Assembly (NCBI GenBank): GCA_050699055.1
Contig: JBOHCT010000227.1
Coordinates: forward strand, 1 to 5,769
DNA length: 5,769 bases
DNA from: JBOHCT01 sp050699055
GTDB taxonomy: Bacteria > Actinomycetota > Actinomycetes > Streptosporangiales > JBOHCT01
Direction of reading: 5' to 3'
Shown piece after piece: positions 1 through 5,642 of this stretch. Position 1 is the first letter of the stretch, and every line of letters begins with the position of its first letter. The notes beneath the pieces were generated by a model, which saw only the letters and a list, made by a program, of their open reading frames with translations, was not told the DNA's origin and ran no database searches. A program made the translations under genes and the position numbers.

Positions 1-1
1 C

Positions 2-61
2 ACCGACCTGCACCGCGTCTCGGCTTGGATTCTCTCGCGCGTTAGCCTCGGCACGTGGTGA
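2..61 (+). CDS. 3' end of an upstream gene (partial, unidentified)
   Basis: An open frame enters from the left edge and ends at a TGA at 59-61, giving a 19-residue tail (begins TDLHRVSAWI, ends SLGTW). Sixteen of its 19 codons end in G or C, which is the pattern of real coding sequence in this genome; the alternative frame 1 (stop TAG at 43-45) has a much less biased third position. The TGA lies 20 nt before the glgB start, consistent with an operon. In many actinomycetes glgB follows treS or a maltokinase gene in the GlgE trehalose-to-glycogen pathway, but this short tail does not let me recognise either one, so no product is assigned. Confidence 0.4.
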   Translation, partial: TDLHRVSAWILSRVSLGTW

Positions 62-69
62 GCGTACGT

Positions 70-78
70 GGAGGAGGT
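70..78 (+). promoter_or_regulatory. Strong ribosome binding site that sets the glgB start
   Basis: GGAGGAGGT at 70-78 is a near-perfect Shine-Dalgarno sequence. Its first GGAGG (70-74) is 7 nt from the GTG at 82. The upstream in-frame GTGs at 55 and 58 have no comparable site before them and would place this Shine-Dalgarno inside the coding sequence, so 82 is preferred. Confidence 0.8.
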
Positions 79-81
79 CCG

Positions 82-2265
82 GTGACCGAGACAACCCACT
101 CCCCCGTCCCGATCGGGCGGCAGGAGCTGGACCGTCTCGTCGGCGGTGCCCACCACGACCCTCATGCCGTCCTCGGCGCCCATCGGGGTCCAGATGGCGT
201 GACGGTACGCGCGCTGCGGCCATGGGCGAGCTCGGTCGTGGTGGTGCTCGATGACGGGCGTCGCTTCCCCCTCGCGCATGAGCACGAAGGGGTCTTCGCC
301 GGCCTGCTGCCGACCCGCGAGGTGACCGGATACCAGCTGGAGGTCACCTACGAGGAGGCGACGCATCTGGTCGACGACCCGTACCGCTTCCTGCCGACGC
401 TCGGCGAGCTGGACCTGCACCTGATCGGTGAAGGCCGGCACGAGCACCTGTGGCGGGTGCTCGGCGCGCACACGCGCGCCTATGACACGCCGTCCGGCCA
501 GGTCGCCGGCACGTCGTTCGCCGTATGGGCGCCGAACGCCCGCGGGGTGCGGATCGTGGGTGACTTCAACCACTGGGAAGGCCGGGCCCACCCGATGCGC
601 GCGATGGGCGCGAGCGGGGTCTGGGAGCTTTTCGTGCCCGTGGTGGGGGACGGTACGACGTACAAGTACACGATCCTCGGCGCGGACGGGCGCTGGCGGC
701 AGAAGGCGGATCCGCTGGCGTTCGCCACCGAGCATCCGCCCGCGACGGCATCTGTCGTGTTCACGTCCCGGTACGAGTGGGGCGACGAGTGGTGGATGAC
801 GCAGCGCCCGGGCCGTGCCCCCGTCTCCAGCCCCATGAGCGCCTACGAGGTCCATCTCGGCTCGTGGCGCCACGGCCTGTCCTACCGTGAGCTGGCCGAC
901 ACGCTGGTGCCGTACGTGACCGACATGGGCTTCACCCACGTCGAGCTGCTGCCGGTCAGCGAGCACCCGTTCGGCGGTTCGTGGGGGTACCAGGTGTCGT
1001 CGTACTTCGCGCCGACCTCGCGGTTCGGGTCGCCTGACGACTTCCGCTACCTGGTCGACCGGATGCACCAGGCAGGCATCGGCGTCATCGTCGACTGGGT
1101 GCCCGCCCACTTCCCCAAGGACGACTGGGCGCTCGGCCGCTTCGACGGCACCCCGCTGTACGAACACCCCGACCCACGCCGCGGCGAACAGCCGGACTGG
1201 GGCACGTACGTCTTCGACTTCGGCCGCCGCGAGGTCCGGAACTTCCTCGTCGCGAGCGCGCTGTACTGGGCGTCGGAGTTCCACGTCGACGGGCTGCGGG
1301 TCGACGCGGTCGCGTCGATGCTGTACCTCGACTACTCCAGGCGCGAGGGCGAGTGGACACCGAACGCCTACGGGGGCCGGGAGAACCTCGACGCGGTGGA
1401 GTTCCTCCAGGAGGCCAACGCGACCTGCTACAGGCGCACGCCCGGCGTCGTGACCGTGGCCGAGGAGTCGACGTCGTGGCCCGGCGTCTCGCGGCCGACG
1501 TACGTCGGCGGGCTGGGCTTCGGCTTCAAGTGGAACATGGGCTGGATGCACGACACGCTCGACTACCTCGCGCACGACCCGGTGCACCGGCAGTACCACC
1601 ATCACCAGATGACGTTCTCGATGATGTACGCCTACTCGGAGAACTTCGTGCTCCCGCTCTCCCACGACGAGGTCGTCCACGGCAAGCGCTCGCTGCTGTC
1701 GAAGATGCCGGGCGACCGGTGGCAGCGGCTCGCGACCCTGCGCGCCCTGTACGCCTACATGTGGGCGCACCCCGGGAAGCAGCTCCTGTTCATGGGCGGC
1801 GAACTCGCCCAGGAGCGCGAGTGGTCGGAGGAGCGCAGCCTCGACTGGGAGCTGCTCGATGATGGAGGGCATCGTGGCGTCCAGGACCTCGTGCGGGATC
1901 TGAACCGGTGTTACCGCCGCACGGCAGCGCTGTGGGCCCGGGACTCGGACCCGAGCGGTTTCGCGTGGATCGACGCCGACGACGCCGCGGGCAACATGCT
2001 CTCGTTCCTGCGGTGGGGACCGGACGGGTCCGCGATCGCCTGCGTCGTCAACTTCGCGGGCATGCCGCACGAGGGCTACCGGGTGGGGCTGCCGTACGCC
2101 GGCACCTGGCAGGAAGTCCTCAACACCGACGCGGAGGCGTACGGCGGCAGCGGGGTCGGGAACCTCGGCGCGGTTCGGGCCGAGAGCGTCTCATGGCACG
2201 GCCAGCCCGCCTCCGTCATATTGCGGGTGCCGCCACTCGGCGCGCTCTGGCTCTCCCCGGCCTAG
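82..2265 (+). CDS. glgB: 1,4-alpha-glucan (glycogen) branching enzyme GlgB
   Basis: This enzyme cuts alpha-1,4-linked glucan chains and re-attaches the piece through an alpha-1,6 bond, making the branches of glycogen (EC 2.4.1.18); it is cytosolic. From the GTG at 82 the protein is 727 aa, the usual GlgB length. An N-terminal domain carries the HDPHAVLGAH signature (about residues 25-34). A CBM48 module follows from about residue 146 (FAVWAPNA, then GDFNHWEG), then the GH13 barrel (about 255-600) and a C-terminal beta domain ending PLGALWLSPA. All GH13 motifs are intact: region I D338/H343 (VDWVPAHF), region II nucleophile D408 (GLRVDAVA), region III acid/base E461 (VAEEST), region IV D529 (LSHDEVVHGK). 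An in-frame GTG at 55 would add 9 residues, but the GGAGGAGGT at 70-78 favours 82. The probable upstream gene ends 20 nt earlier, suggesting an operon. Nothing is truncated or unusual. Confidence 0.97.
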   Translation: MTETTHSPVPIGRQELDRLVGGAHHDPHAVLGAHRGPDGVTVRALRPWASSVVVVLDDGRRFPLAHEHEGVFAGLLPTREVTGYQLEVTYEEATHLVDDPYRFLPTLGELDLHLIGEGRHEHLWRVLGAHTRAYDTPSGQVAGTSFAVWAPNARGVRIVGDFNHWEGRAHPMRAMGASGVWELFVPVVGDGTTYKYTILGADGRWRQKADPLAFATEHPPATASVVFTSRYEWGDEWWMTQRPGRAPVSSPMSAYEVHLGSWRHGLSYRELADTLVPYVTDMGFTHVELLPVSEHPFGGSWGYQVSSYFAPTSRFGSPDDFRYLVDRMHQAGIGVIVDWVPAHFPKDDWALGRFDGTPLYEHPDPRRGEQPDWGTYVFDFGRREVRNFLVASALYWASEFHVDGLRVDAVASMLYLDYSRREGEWTPNAYGGRENLDAVEFLQEANATCYRRTPGVVTVAEESTSWPGVSRPTYVGGLGFGFKWNMGWMHDTLDYLAHDPVHRQYHHHQMTFSMMYAYSENFVLPLSHDEVVHGKRSLLSKMPGDRWQRLATLRALYAYMWAHPGKQLLFMGGELAQEREWSEERSLDWELLDDGGHRGVQDLVRDLNRCYRRTAALWARDSDPSGFAWIDADDAAGNMLSFLRWGPDGSAIACVVNFAGMPHEGYRVGLPYAGTWQEVLNTDAEAYGGSGVGNLGAVRAESVSWHGQPASVILRVPPLGALWLSPA

Positions 2266-2288
2266 CGCCAACGCGACTCCACGGCTGC

Positions 2289-2455
2289 GTCTGAACGCTC
2301 GCGTCACCCGCGGCCCGCTCCTGCGGACCCGCCATATCGCCGCCGACCACGTGTCTGAGCACTCGCGTCACTCCCGACGCGTTCCTTCAAACACCGGGCG
2401 CAGGACACGGGCCTCGTCTGAGCATTCGCGCCACCCCCGGCCCACTCCTTCAGAC
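2289..2455. repeat. Three degenerate 40-bp GTCTGA-bounded repeats, period about 63-64 bp
   Basis: Three 40-bp copies lie at 2289-2328, 2353-2392 and 2416-2455. Each starts GTCTGA and ends close to TCAGAC, so a copy is framed by a short inverted repeat (perfect 6 bp in copy 3, decayed to TCAAAC in copy 2 and GCGGAC in copy 1). By eye, copies 1 and 2 each match copy 3 at 32 of 40 positions; the shared core is CTCGCGTCAC/TTCGCGCCAC near position 10-20. Copies 2 and 3 are also followed by a common RCCGGGCGC. Starts are 64 and 63 bp apart, so the frame is not kept across all three, which argues against a protein-coding repeat. The location between the 3' ends of convergent glgB and the GNAT gene is typical of REP-like or small non-autonomous palindromic elements, and the copies could help end transcription. 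The family is not recognised. Confidence 0.7.
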
Positions 2456-2478
2456 GCCGGGCGCGGTCCGTAGCTCGT

Positions 2479-2538
2479 GATCCGCTCCTGTGGTCCGAGA
2501 CCGTGGTCTTCTGCCGCTCGCGACCGCAACCGCGGATC
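2479..2538. terminator. Possible bidirectional hairpin region between convergent genes
   Basis: A 7-bp inverted repeat, GATCCGC at 2479-2485 and GCGGATC at 2532-2538, encloses a tighter palindrome, AGACC-GT-GGTCT, at 2498-2509. Its position 28 bp beyond the GNAT stop and downstream of glgB would suit a terminator serving both strands. There is no T-tract on either side, the outer arms are far apart and the inner loop is only 2 nt, so this is a weak call. The rest of 2456-2566 shows nothing else I can identify. Confidence 0.25.
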
Positions 2539-2566
2539 TTGGACGCGCAGGAGTGCCCGGGTGCGC

Positions 2567-3043
2567 CTACCGCAGGCACTTCTCGGCGTAGACGTTCTCG
2601 ATGCCCGCGACCACGCGGCGGCCCGTCTCGCGGTAGCCCTGCTTGCGGTACAGCGCCAGCGCCGCCCGCTGGTACACGGTGGTGTCGACCCGCGCGACCG
2701 TGTACCCGAGTTCCAGGGCACGCTCCTCGAGACGGCGCAGGAGCGCCGACCCGTACCCGTGTCGCTGTAGGTCGGGATGTACCCGCATGCGCACGATCTC
2801 CGCAATATCCGAGGTCACCGCGCGCACGGCCCCGATGGCGACGAGGCGACCGTCGACCTCGCCGACGAGGAAGCCGCCCGCGCCGTGCAGATAGACCTCC
2901 TCGATGCGAGCGAAGTCGTCGTCGTAGTAGACGCCGTCGCCGGGACGGATGCCGACCCGGTCCAGGGCGAGCCGGTGCAGGGCGAACACGGCAGCCTGGT
3001 CGGGGGGCCGGTACCGCCGCACGCACAGCTCACGCGTCAACAC
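2567..3043 (-). CDS. GNAT-family N-acetyltransferase
   Basis: The product is a single-domain GNAT protein of 158 aa that would transfer an acetyl group from acetyl-CoA to an amine; the substrate cannot be read from the sequence. Strand 1 is LCVRRYRPPD (6-15). The acetyl-CoA binding motif A is clear: IVRMRVHPDLQRHGYGSALL, with the pyrophosphate loop Q93-R94-H95-G96-Y97-G98. Motif B follows as ALALYRKQGYRETGRR (128-143). The gene is downstream of the XRE regulator gene on the same strand and overlaps it by 14 nt if the GTG at 3043 is used, so translational coupling is likely. TTG (3040) and GTG (3022, after a 7-nt gap) are alternative starts. No good Shine-Dalgarno precedes 3043 (a GAGG lies about 22 nt away), but 3022 would cut into the first beta strand, so I chose 3043. 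The stop is TAG at 2567-2569. Confidence 0.9.
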   Translation of the reverse strand: MLTRELCVRRYRPPDQAAVFALHRLALDRVGIRPGDGVYYDDDFARIEEVYLHGAGGFLVGEVDGRLVAIGAVRAVTSDIAEIVRMRVHPDLQRHGYGSALLRRLEERALELGYTVARVDTTVYQRAALALYRKQGYRETGRRVVAGIENVYAEKCLR

Positions 3044-4622
3044 TGGCCGGGCCGAGGGCGAGCACCTCACGGAAGTCGCGGGTCGCAGGCAAACGGTCGC
3101 AGGAGGCCGGCACCGCCGCGGCGAGCTCCCGCGCGCGGCTGACGACGATGTCGGTGCGGTGTCCTGGCGGGGTGTCGAGCAACACCTGGCGACCCAGGCG
3201 CAGCGCCTCCTCGACCTCCCGGTCCTGCAGGTAGCACGTGGCCTCGTCGAAGCGGATGAGGGTGCGGTCGAGGGCCTCGGAGCTCGAGTACAGCGACAGG
3301 GCCTCCGCCTGTACGTCGCGAGCCTTGTTGGAGGCGAGGTGGGTGAGGGCGTTGCCCTGGTGGAAGCGCAGCTGGCGCGACGTGTACCCGAACGCCGTGT
3401 CGTGCTGTTCCCCCTCCGGCAGGCGGGTGAACGCCACGTCCGCACGCTGGATGGCCCGTTCGGCCTCCCCTGCCGCGTCGGTATGGCCGAGACGTGCGAG
3501 CCGGCTCAGCGCCCGCGCCTCCAGGGCGGGGGCCATGGCGCTCGCCGCGCAGGGGGTCGTACCGGCGAGGCCCTGCGCGCGCCGCGCCAGATCCACCGCC
3601 TTGGACGGATCGCCGTAGTACAGCGGAACGACAGCCTCCCGCACGGCCACCCACGCCCGGAGGCCGCGGTCGCCTGTCTCGTCGGCCGCGGAACGCGCGG
3701 TACGGAAGAACGAGCGGGACAGCCGCGGGTCGCCGAGATCGATCATGATGATCCCGGTGAGGCCGGCGAGGCCCGCCGCGAGTCGGCACAGGCGTTCCTG
3801 GACCTCGATCGGCTGGCGGCGGCGGACATGGCCGCGCACCTCGCTGAAATCGAGGGTGACCTCGAGGAGCAGCCAGAGCGGAGGGACGCTCATGTACTGC
3901 CGGCCGTAGCCCGCGACGGTCTCCTCCCACTCGTCGAGCATCGTCGGTGAGACTGTCGCGTCGGCCAGAGTCTCGTCCATGCGCCCCCGAATACGGTCAA
4001 TGGAACCGAGGAGCGATCCGCTGAGCGCGAATCCCGCTCCACCGAGGATCTGCAGCATCGTCCGGCGCAGCGTGTCGTCGTCTTCCTCCTCACCCCCGTC
4101 GAGAGCCGAGGCGGCCGCCACCTGATTTGTCGAACTCCAGCTCCCGTGCCGCGTTCGTATCGCATCGCTGGCACCCGACGAGGCCCGCGCGCGAGCCGTG
4201 GCCCCGTCCTGCGCCTCTCCTTTCGCCGGGGCATCGACCCTCGCGCCTTTGTCGCGGTGTCCCTCGCCGCAGACGCAGGGACGGTCGTAGCCGAGCTCGC
4301 GCGGACTGGCGCCGTAGACAAGGCACAGGTAGTGCAGGTACTCGGCTCCGGGGCTCTTGCGACCGCTCTCGTAGCAGCTCAGCAGGGATGTCGTTAGACC
4401 ACGCGGCTGCCGGCCGTCGGTCTCGAAGAGGGCTCTGACCTGTTCGACCACGTCATCGAGCGCAACGCCCCAGGCGAGGCGATGGGCCTTGAGCAGGCTC
4501 GTAGGCCGCACCGAGGCGCGTTCCGCGTGAATGACGCGCGCGATCTGCTGCGGACATCGGCCTTCCGCAAGACCGCGGGCGCGTAGTTTGCGAGCGATGT
4601 CCCTTTCGTCCGCTTGGCTCAT
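3030..4622 (-). CDS. XRE-type helix-turn-helix regulator with C-terminal TPR-like region
   Basis: This 530-aa protein looks like a DNA-binding regulator of a type common in actinomycetes. Residues 1-40 form a charged, helical segment. Residues about 41-112 form an XRE-like helix-turn-helix with scanning helix ALDDVVEQVRAL, a roughly ten-residue insert (FETDGRQPRG), recognition region LTTSLLSCYESGRKSP and closing helix YLHYLCLVYGASPREL. A short CVCGEGH cluster (116-122) follows. A low-complexity Ala/Gly/Asp/Glu-rich linker (about 125-183) ends in RRTMLQILGGAGFALSG (186-202), a hydrophobic stretch after paired arginines. Residues from about 225 to 505 are helical and alanine-rich, resembling TPR repeats that in this family probably sense a ligand or partner; no enzyme motif is seen. 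The ATG at 4622 has GGAGG (4634-4638) at an 11-nt spacing. The overlapping GNAT gene follows, and a Prim-Pol-like gene is divergent. CAAGGT inverted pairs upstream are candidate binding sites. Target and signal are unknown. Confidence 0.85.
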   Translation of the reverse strand: MSQADERDIARKLRARGLAEGRCPQQIARVIHAERASVRPTSLLKAHRLAWGVALDDVVEQVRALFETDGRQPRGLTTSLLSCYESGRKSPGAEYLHYLCLVYGASPRELGYDRPCVCGEGHRDKGARVDAPAKGEAQDGATARARASSGASDAIRTRHGSWSSTNQVAAASALDGGEEEDDDTLRRTMLQILGGAGFALSGSLLGSIDRIRGRMDETLADATVSPTMLDEWEETVAGYGRQYMSVPPLWLLLEVTLDFSEVRGHVRRRQPIEVQERLCRLAAGLAGLTGIIMIDLGDPRLSRSFFRTARSAADETGDRGLRAWVAVREAVVPLYYGDPSKAVDLARRAQGLAGTTPCAASAMAPALEARALSRLARLGHTDAAGEAERAIQRADVAFTRLPEGEQHDTAFGYTSRQLRFHQGNALTHLASNKARDVQAEALSLYSSSEALDRTLIRFDEATCYLQDREVEEALRLGRQVLLDTPPGHRTDIVVSRARELAAAVPASCDRLPATRDFREVLALGPASVDA

Positions 4623-4753
4623 GGCCGCGTGGGCCTCCCCCCTGAGCCACGTCTCATGGCATTACAGGAGCGTAACGGCACAGACGAGGAAACGCCAGCG
4701 TATATCGGATTTTGTTGGTAGTACCGCAGGTCAGAGCCTCGACAAAAAGGGAG

Positions 4754-4800
4754 CCAAGGTATGACCTTGCGGAAGCTGTACAAGGTTTGTTGCACCTTGG
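4754..4800. promoter_or_regulatory. Candidate regulator operator: two CAAGGT/ACCTTG inverted pairs
   Basis: CAAGGT-N3-ACCTTG lies at 4755-4769 and CAAGGT-N7-ACCTTG at 4781-4799. Flanking bases extend the outermost arms to a 7-bp match, CCAAGGT (4754-4760) and ACCTTGG (4794-4800). Four copies of one 6-mer in 47 bp, all in inverted orientation, are unlikely by chance. They sit in the intergenic region between the XRE regulator and the divergent Prim-Pol-like gene and overlap the candidate -10 and -35 of the regulator's own promoter. This is the arrangement expected for negative autoregulation by a dimeric helix-turn-helix protein. That the XRE protein binds here is inference. Confidence 0.6.
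4756..4783 (-). promoter_or_regulatory. Candidate promoter for the XRE-GNAT operon
   Basis: Read on the minus strand, TTGTAC (4783-4778) is followed after 16 nt by TACCTT (4761-4756), which fits the TTGnnn / TAnnnT pattern of housekeeping actinobacterial promoters. Both boxes share bases with the CAAGGT operator half-sites. Initiation would fall near 4749, leaving a leader of about 127 nt before the ATG at 4622. An alternative -10 nearer the gene is TATA-rich GATATA (plus coordinates about 4700-4705), but it lacks a convincing -35. Confidence 0.35.
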
Positions 4801-4835
4801 GACACGAAGCTGACGCCCGGCCCACACGAGAATGT

Positions 4836-4864
4836 TTGACCCCGTGGGGTTCGCTTGCAATGCT
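4836..4864 (+). promoter_or_regulatory. Candidate promoter for the Prim-Pol-like gene with an overlapping palindrome
   Basis: TTGACC at 4836-4841 is followed after 17 nt by AATGCT at 4859-4864. The -35 is good; the -10 matches the TAnnnT consensus at two of three key positions. Initiation would be near 4871, giving a leader of about 68 nt. The palindrome ACCCC-GT-GGGGT (4839-4850) overlaps the -35 and the front of the spacer, so it may be an operator for a second regulator. The CAAGGT cluster lies about 35-80 bp upstream of this -35. Confidence 0.35.
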
Positions 4865-4938
4865 CCGTTGGTTCGCGCACGTACAACGACGCATAAGGAC
4901 GATCTTGAATAGGCGTGCGTGAAGATGGGGGGAAAATC

Positions 4939-5592
4939 GTGATCAGGCGCATTGTCGCCGACACGCCCGAGCAAGCCGAGCAAGCCGAGCAAGCTCTGCG
5001 TCTCGCGGAGCTTGGCATCGCGGTCGTGCCGGGCGCCTATCCCACGGCCGACGGCCGCTGCTCCTGCGGCGACCGGGGGTGCCGCACCTCGGCGGCTCAT
5101 CCCGCCGACTCCGGCTGGCTGTTCCACGCGACCACCGATCCTGACACCGTCGCCCGGTGGTGGAGGGAGTGCCCGCAGGCGGGCATCATCGTTCCACTGC
5201 TCGGCGGCTTTCACGTCGTCGAGGTCGCGCCCGGGATGGCCCAGGAGGCGCTGCATTGGCTCCCCGAGCACTACGTGGGGCCCGTTGCGATCACGCCGTC
5301 CGGGCGCTATCAGTTCTGGGCGGCTCCCGGGGCCGAGGTGGAGCTGGCCGTACTGCTGGGCCGCAAGGGCTGCTCGCTCTGCGACGTCGACCTGCGCGTG
5401 CTGAGGGAGGGAACGTACGTCCTCGCGCCGCCCTCGAGCCTGGGTGCCGCCGGCGCCTACCGCTGGGTACGTCCGCCGCTCACCCGCATCCGCGACCTGC
5501 CGGAGTCCGGTGCCCTCCTGCATCGGCTCTGCGACGTCTGCGACCGCGTGGCCCTGCGGCGACCCGTACGTGCCGGGCGGGTGGCTTCATAG
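4939..5592 (+). CDS. Stand-alone Prim-Pol-like protein (bifunctional DNA primase/polymerase N-terminal domain family), probably catalytically inactive
   Basis: The 217-aa product matches the pattern of the small proteins annotated in actinomycetes as 'bifunctional DNA primase/polymerase'. An N-terminal helix (LRLAELGIAVVPG, 20-32) precedes a zinc-knuckle-like C41-x-C43-x4-C48-x5-H54, then PADSGWLFHATTD and the W74-W75 region typical of the fold. Where active Prim-Pols have an hhhDhD metal-binding motif, this protein reads GGFHVVEVAPG (89-99), with H92 and E95 in its place. Motif II reads TPSGRYQFW (119-127), with no histidine where SxH is expected. No helicase or primase C-terminal domain is attached. 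Extra CxxC pairs lie at C145/C148 and C198/C201. The start is set by the G-run GGGGGGA (4927-4933), 5 nt before the GTG at 4939; an upstream in-frame GTG at 4915 would place that G-run inside the gene. It is divergent from the XRE regulator and followed within about 50 bp by an IS end. A non-catalytic nucleic-acid or nucleotide-binding role is possible. Confidence 0.75.
   Translation: MIRRIVADTPEQAEQAEQALRLAELGIAVVPGAYPTADGRCSCGDRGCRTSAAHPADSGWLFHATTDPDTVARWWRECPQAGIIVPLLGGFHVVEVAPGMAQEALHWLPEHYVGPVAITPSGRYQFWAAPGAEVELAVLLGRKGCSLCDVDLRVLREGTYVLAPPSSLGAAGAYRWVRPPLTRIRDLPESGALLHRLCDVCDRVALRRPVRAGRVAS
4969..4995 (+). repeat. Three tandem 9-bp units encoding Glu-Gln-Ala
   Basis: The unit GAGCAAGCC occurs at 4969-4977 and 4978-4986, with a third copy differing only at its last base (GAGCAAGCT, 4987-4995). 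It encodes EQAEQAEQA at residues 11-19 of the Prim-Pol-like protein. The length is a multiple of three, so copy-number changes would keep the frame and only lengthen the N-terminal helix. Confidence 0.85.
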
Positions 5593-5622
5593 GAGCCCAG
5601 ACACCGGTAACCGCAGCGAGCT

Positions 5623-5636
5623 GCCGCGCGAGCGGC
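5623..5636 (+). terminator. Small GC hairpin after the Prim-Pol-like gene
   Basis: GCCGC (5623-5627) and GCGGC (5632-5636) form a 5-bp GC stem around a GCGA loop of the stable GNRA type, 30 nt past the stop. There is no following T-tract, so a terminator role is only possible. Confidence 0.25.
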
Positions 5637-5642
5637 TGGCGC

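Noticed and set aside
2266..2566. CRISPR-like array suggested by repeats at about 63-bp spacing
   Set aside because: Only three copies, about 80% identical, with spacers of 24 and 23 bp and no cas genes; this is not a CRISPR array.
2304..3026. Minus-strand open frame whose product contains a repeated LKExxGxxAxAQTR motif
   Set aside because: The motif is a translation of the 40-bp DNA repeats. The frame overlaps the acetyltransferase gene out of frame, and the third copy is in a different phase, so a protein repeat is unlikely.
2949..3950. Long plus-strand open frame (333 codons) opposite the regulator and acetyltransferase
   Set aside because: It is antisense to two genes with clear domain matches, has an Arg/Gly/Ala-rich product with no motif, and is a usual artefact of GC-rich coding sequence.
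4656..4721. 21-residue plus-strand open frame (MALQERNGTD...) in the divergent intergenic region
   Set aside because: No ribosome binding site precedes it, the third-position GC is not biased as in real genes here, and it is very short.
4915..4938. Upstream GTG at 4915 as the start of the Prim-Pol-like gene
   Set aside because: No Shine-Dalgarno is present before it, and the G-run at 4927-4933 is well placed for the GTG at 4939.
4654..5523. Minus-strand open frame (289 codons) across the intergenic region and opposite the Prim-Pol-like gene
   Set aside because: It covers the divergent promoter region, shows no recognisable domain, and opposes a gene with a family match.
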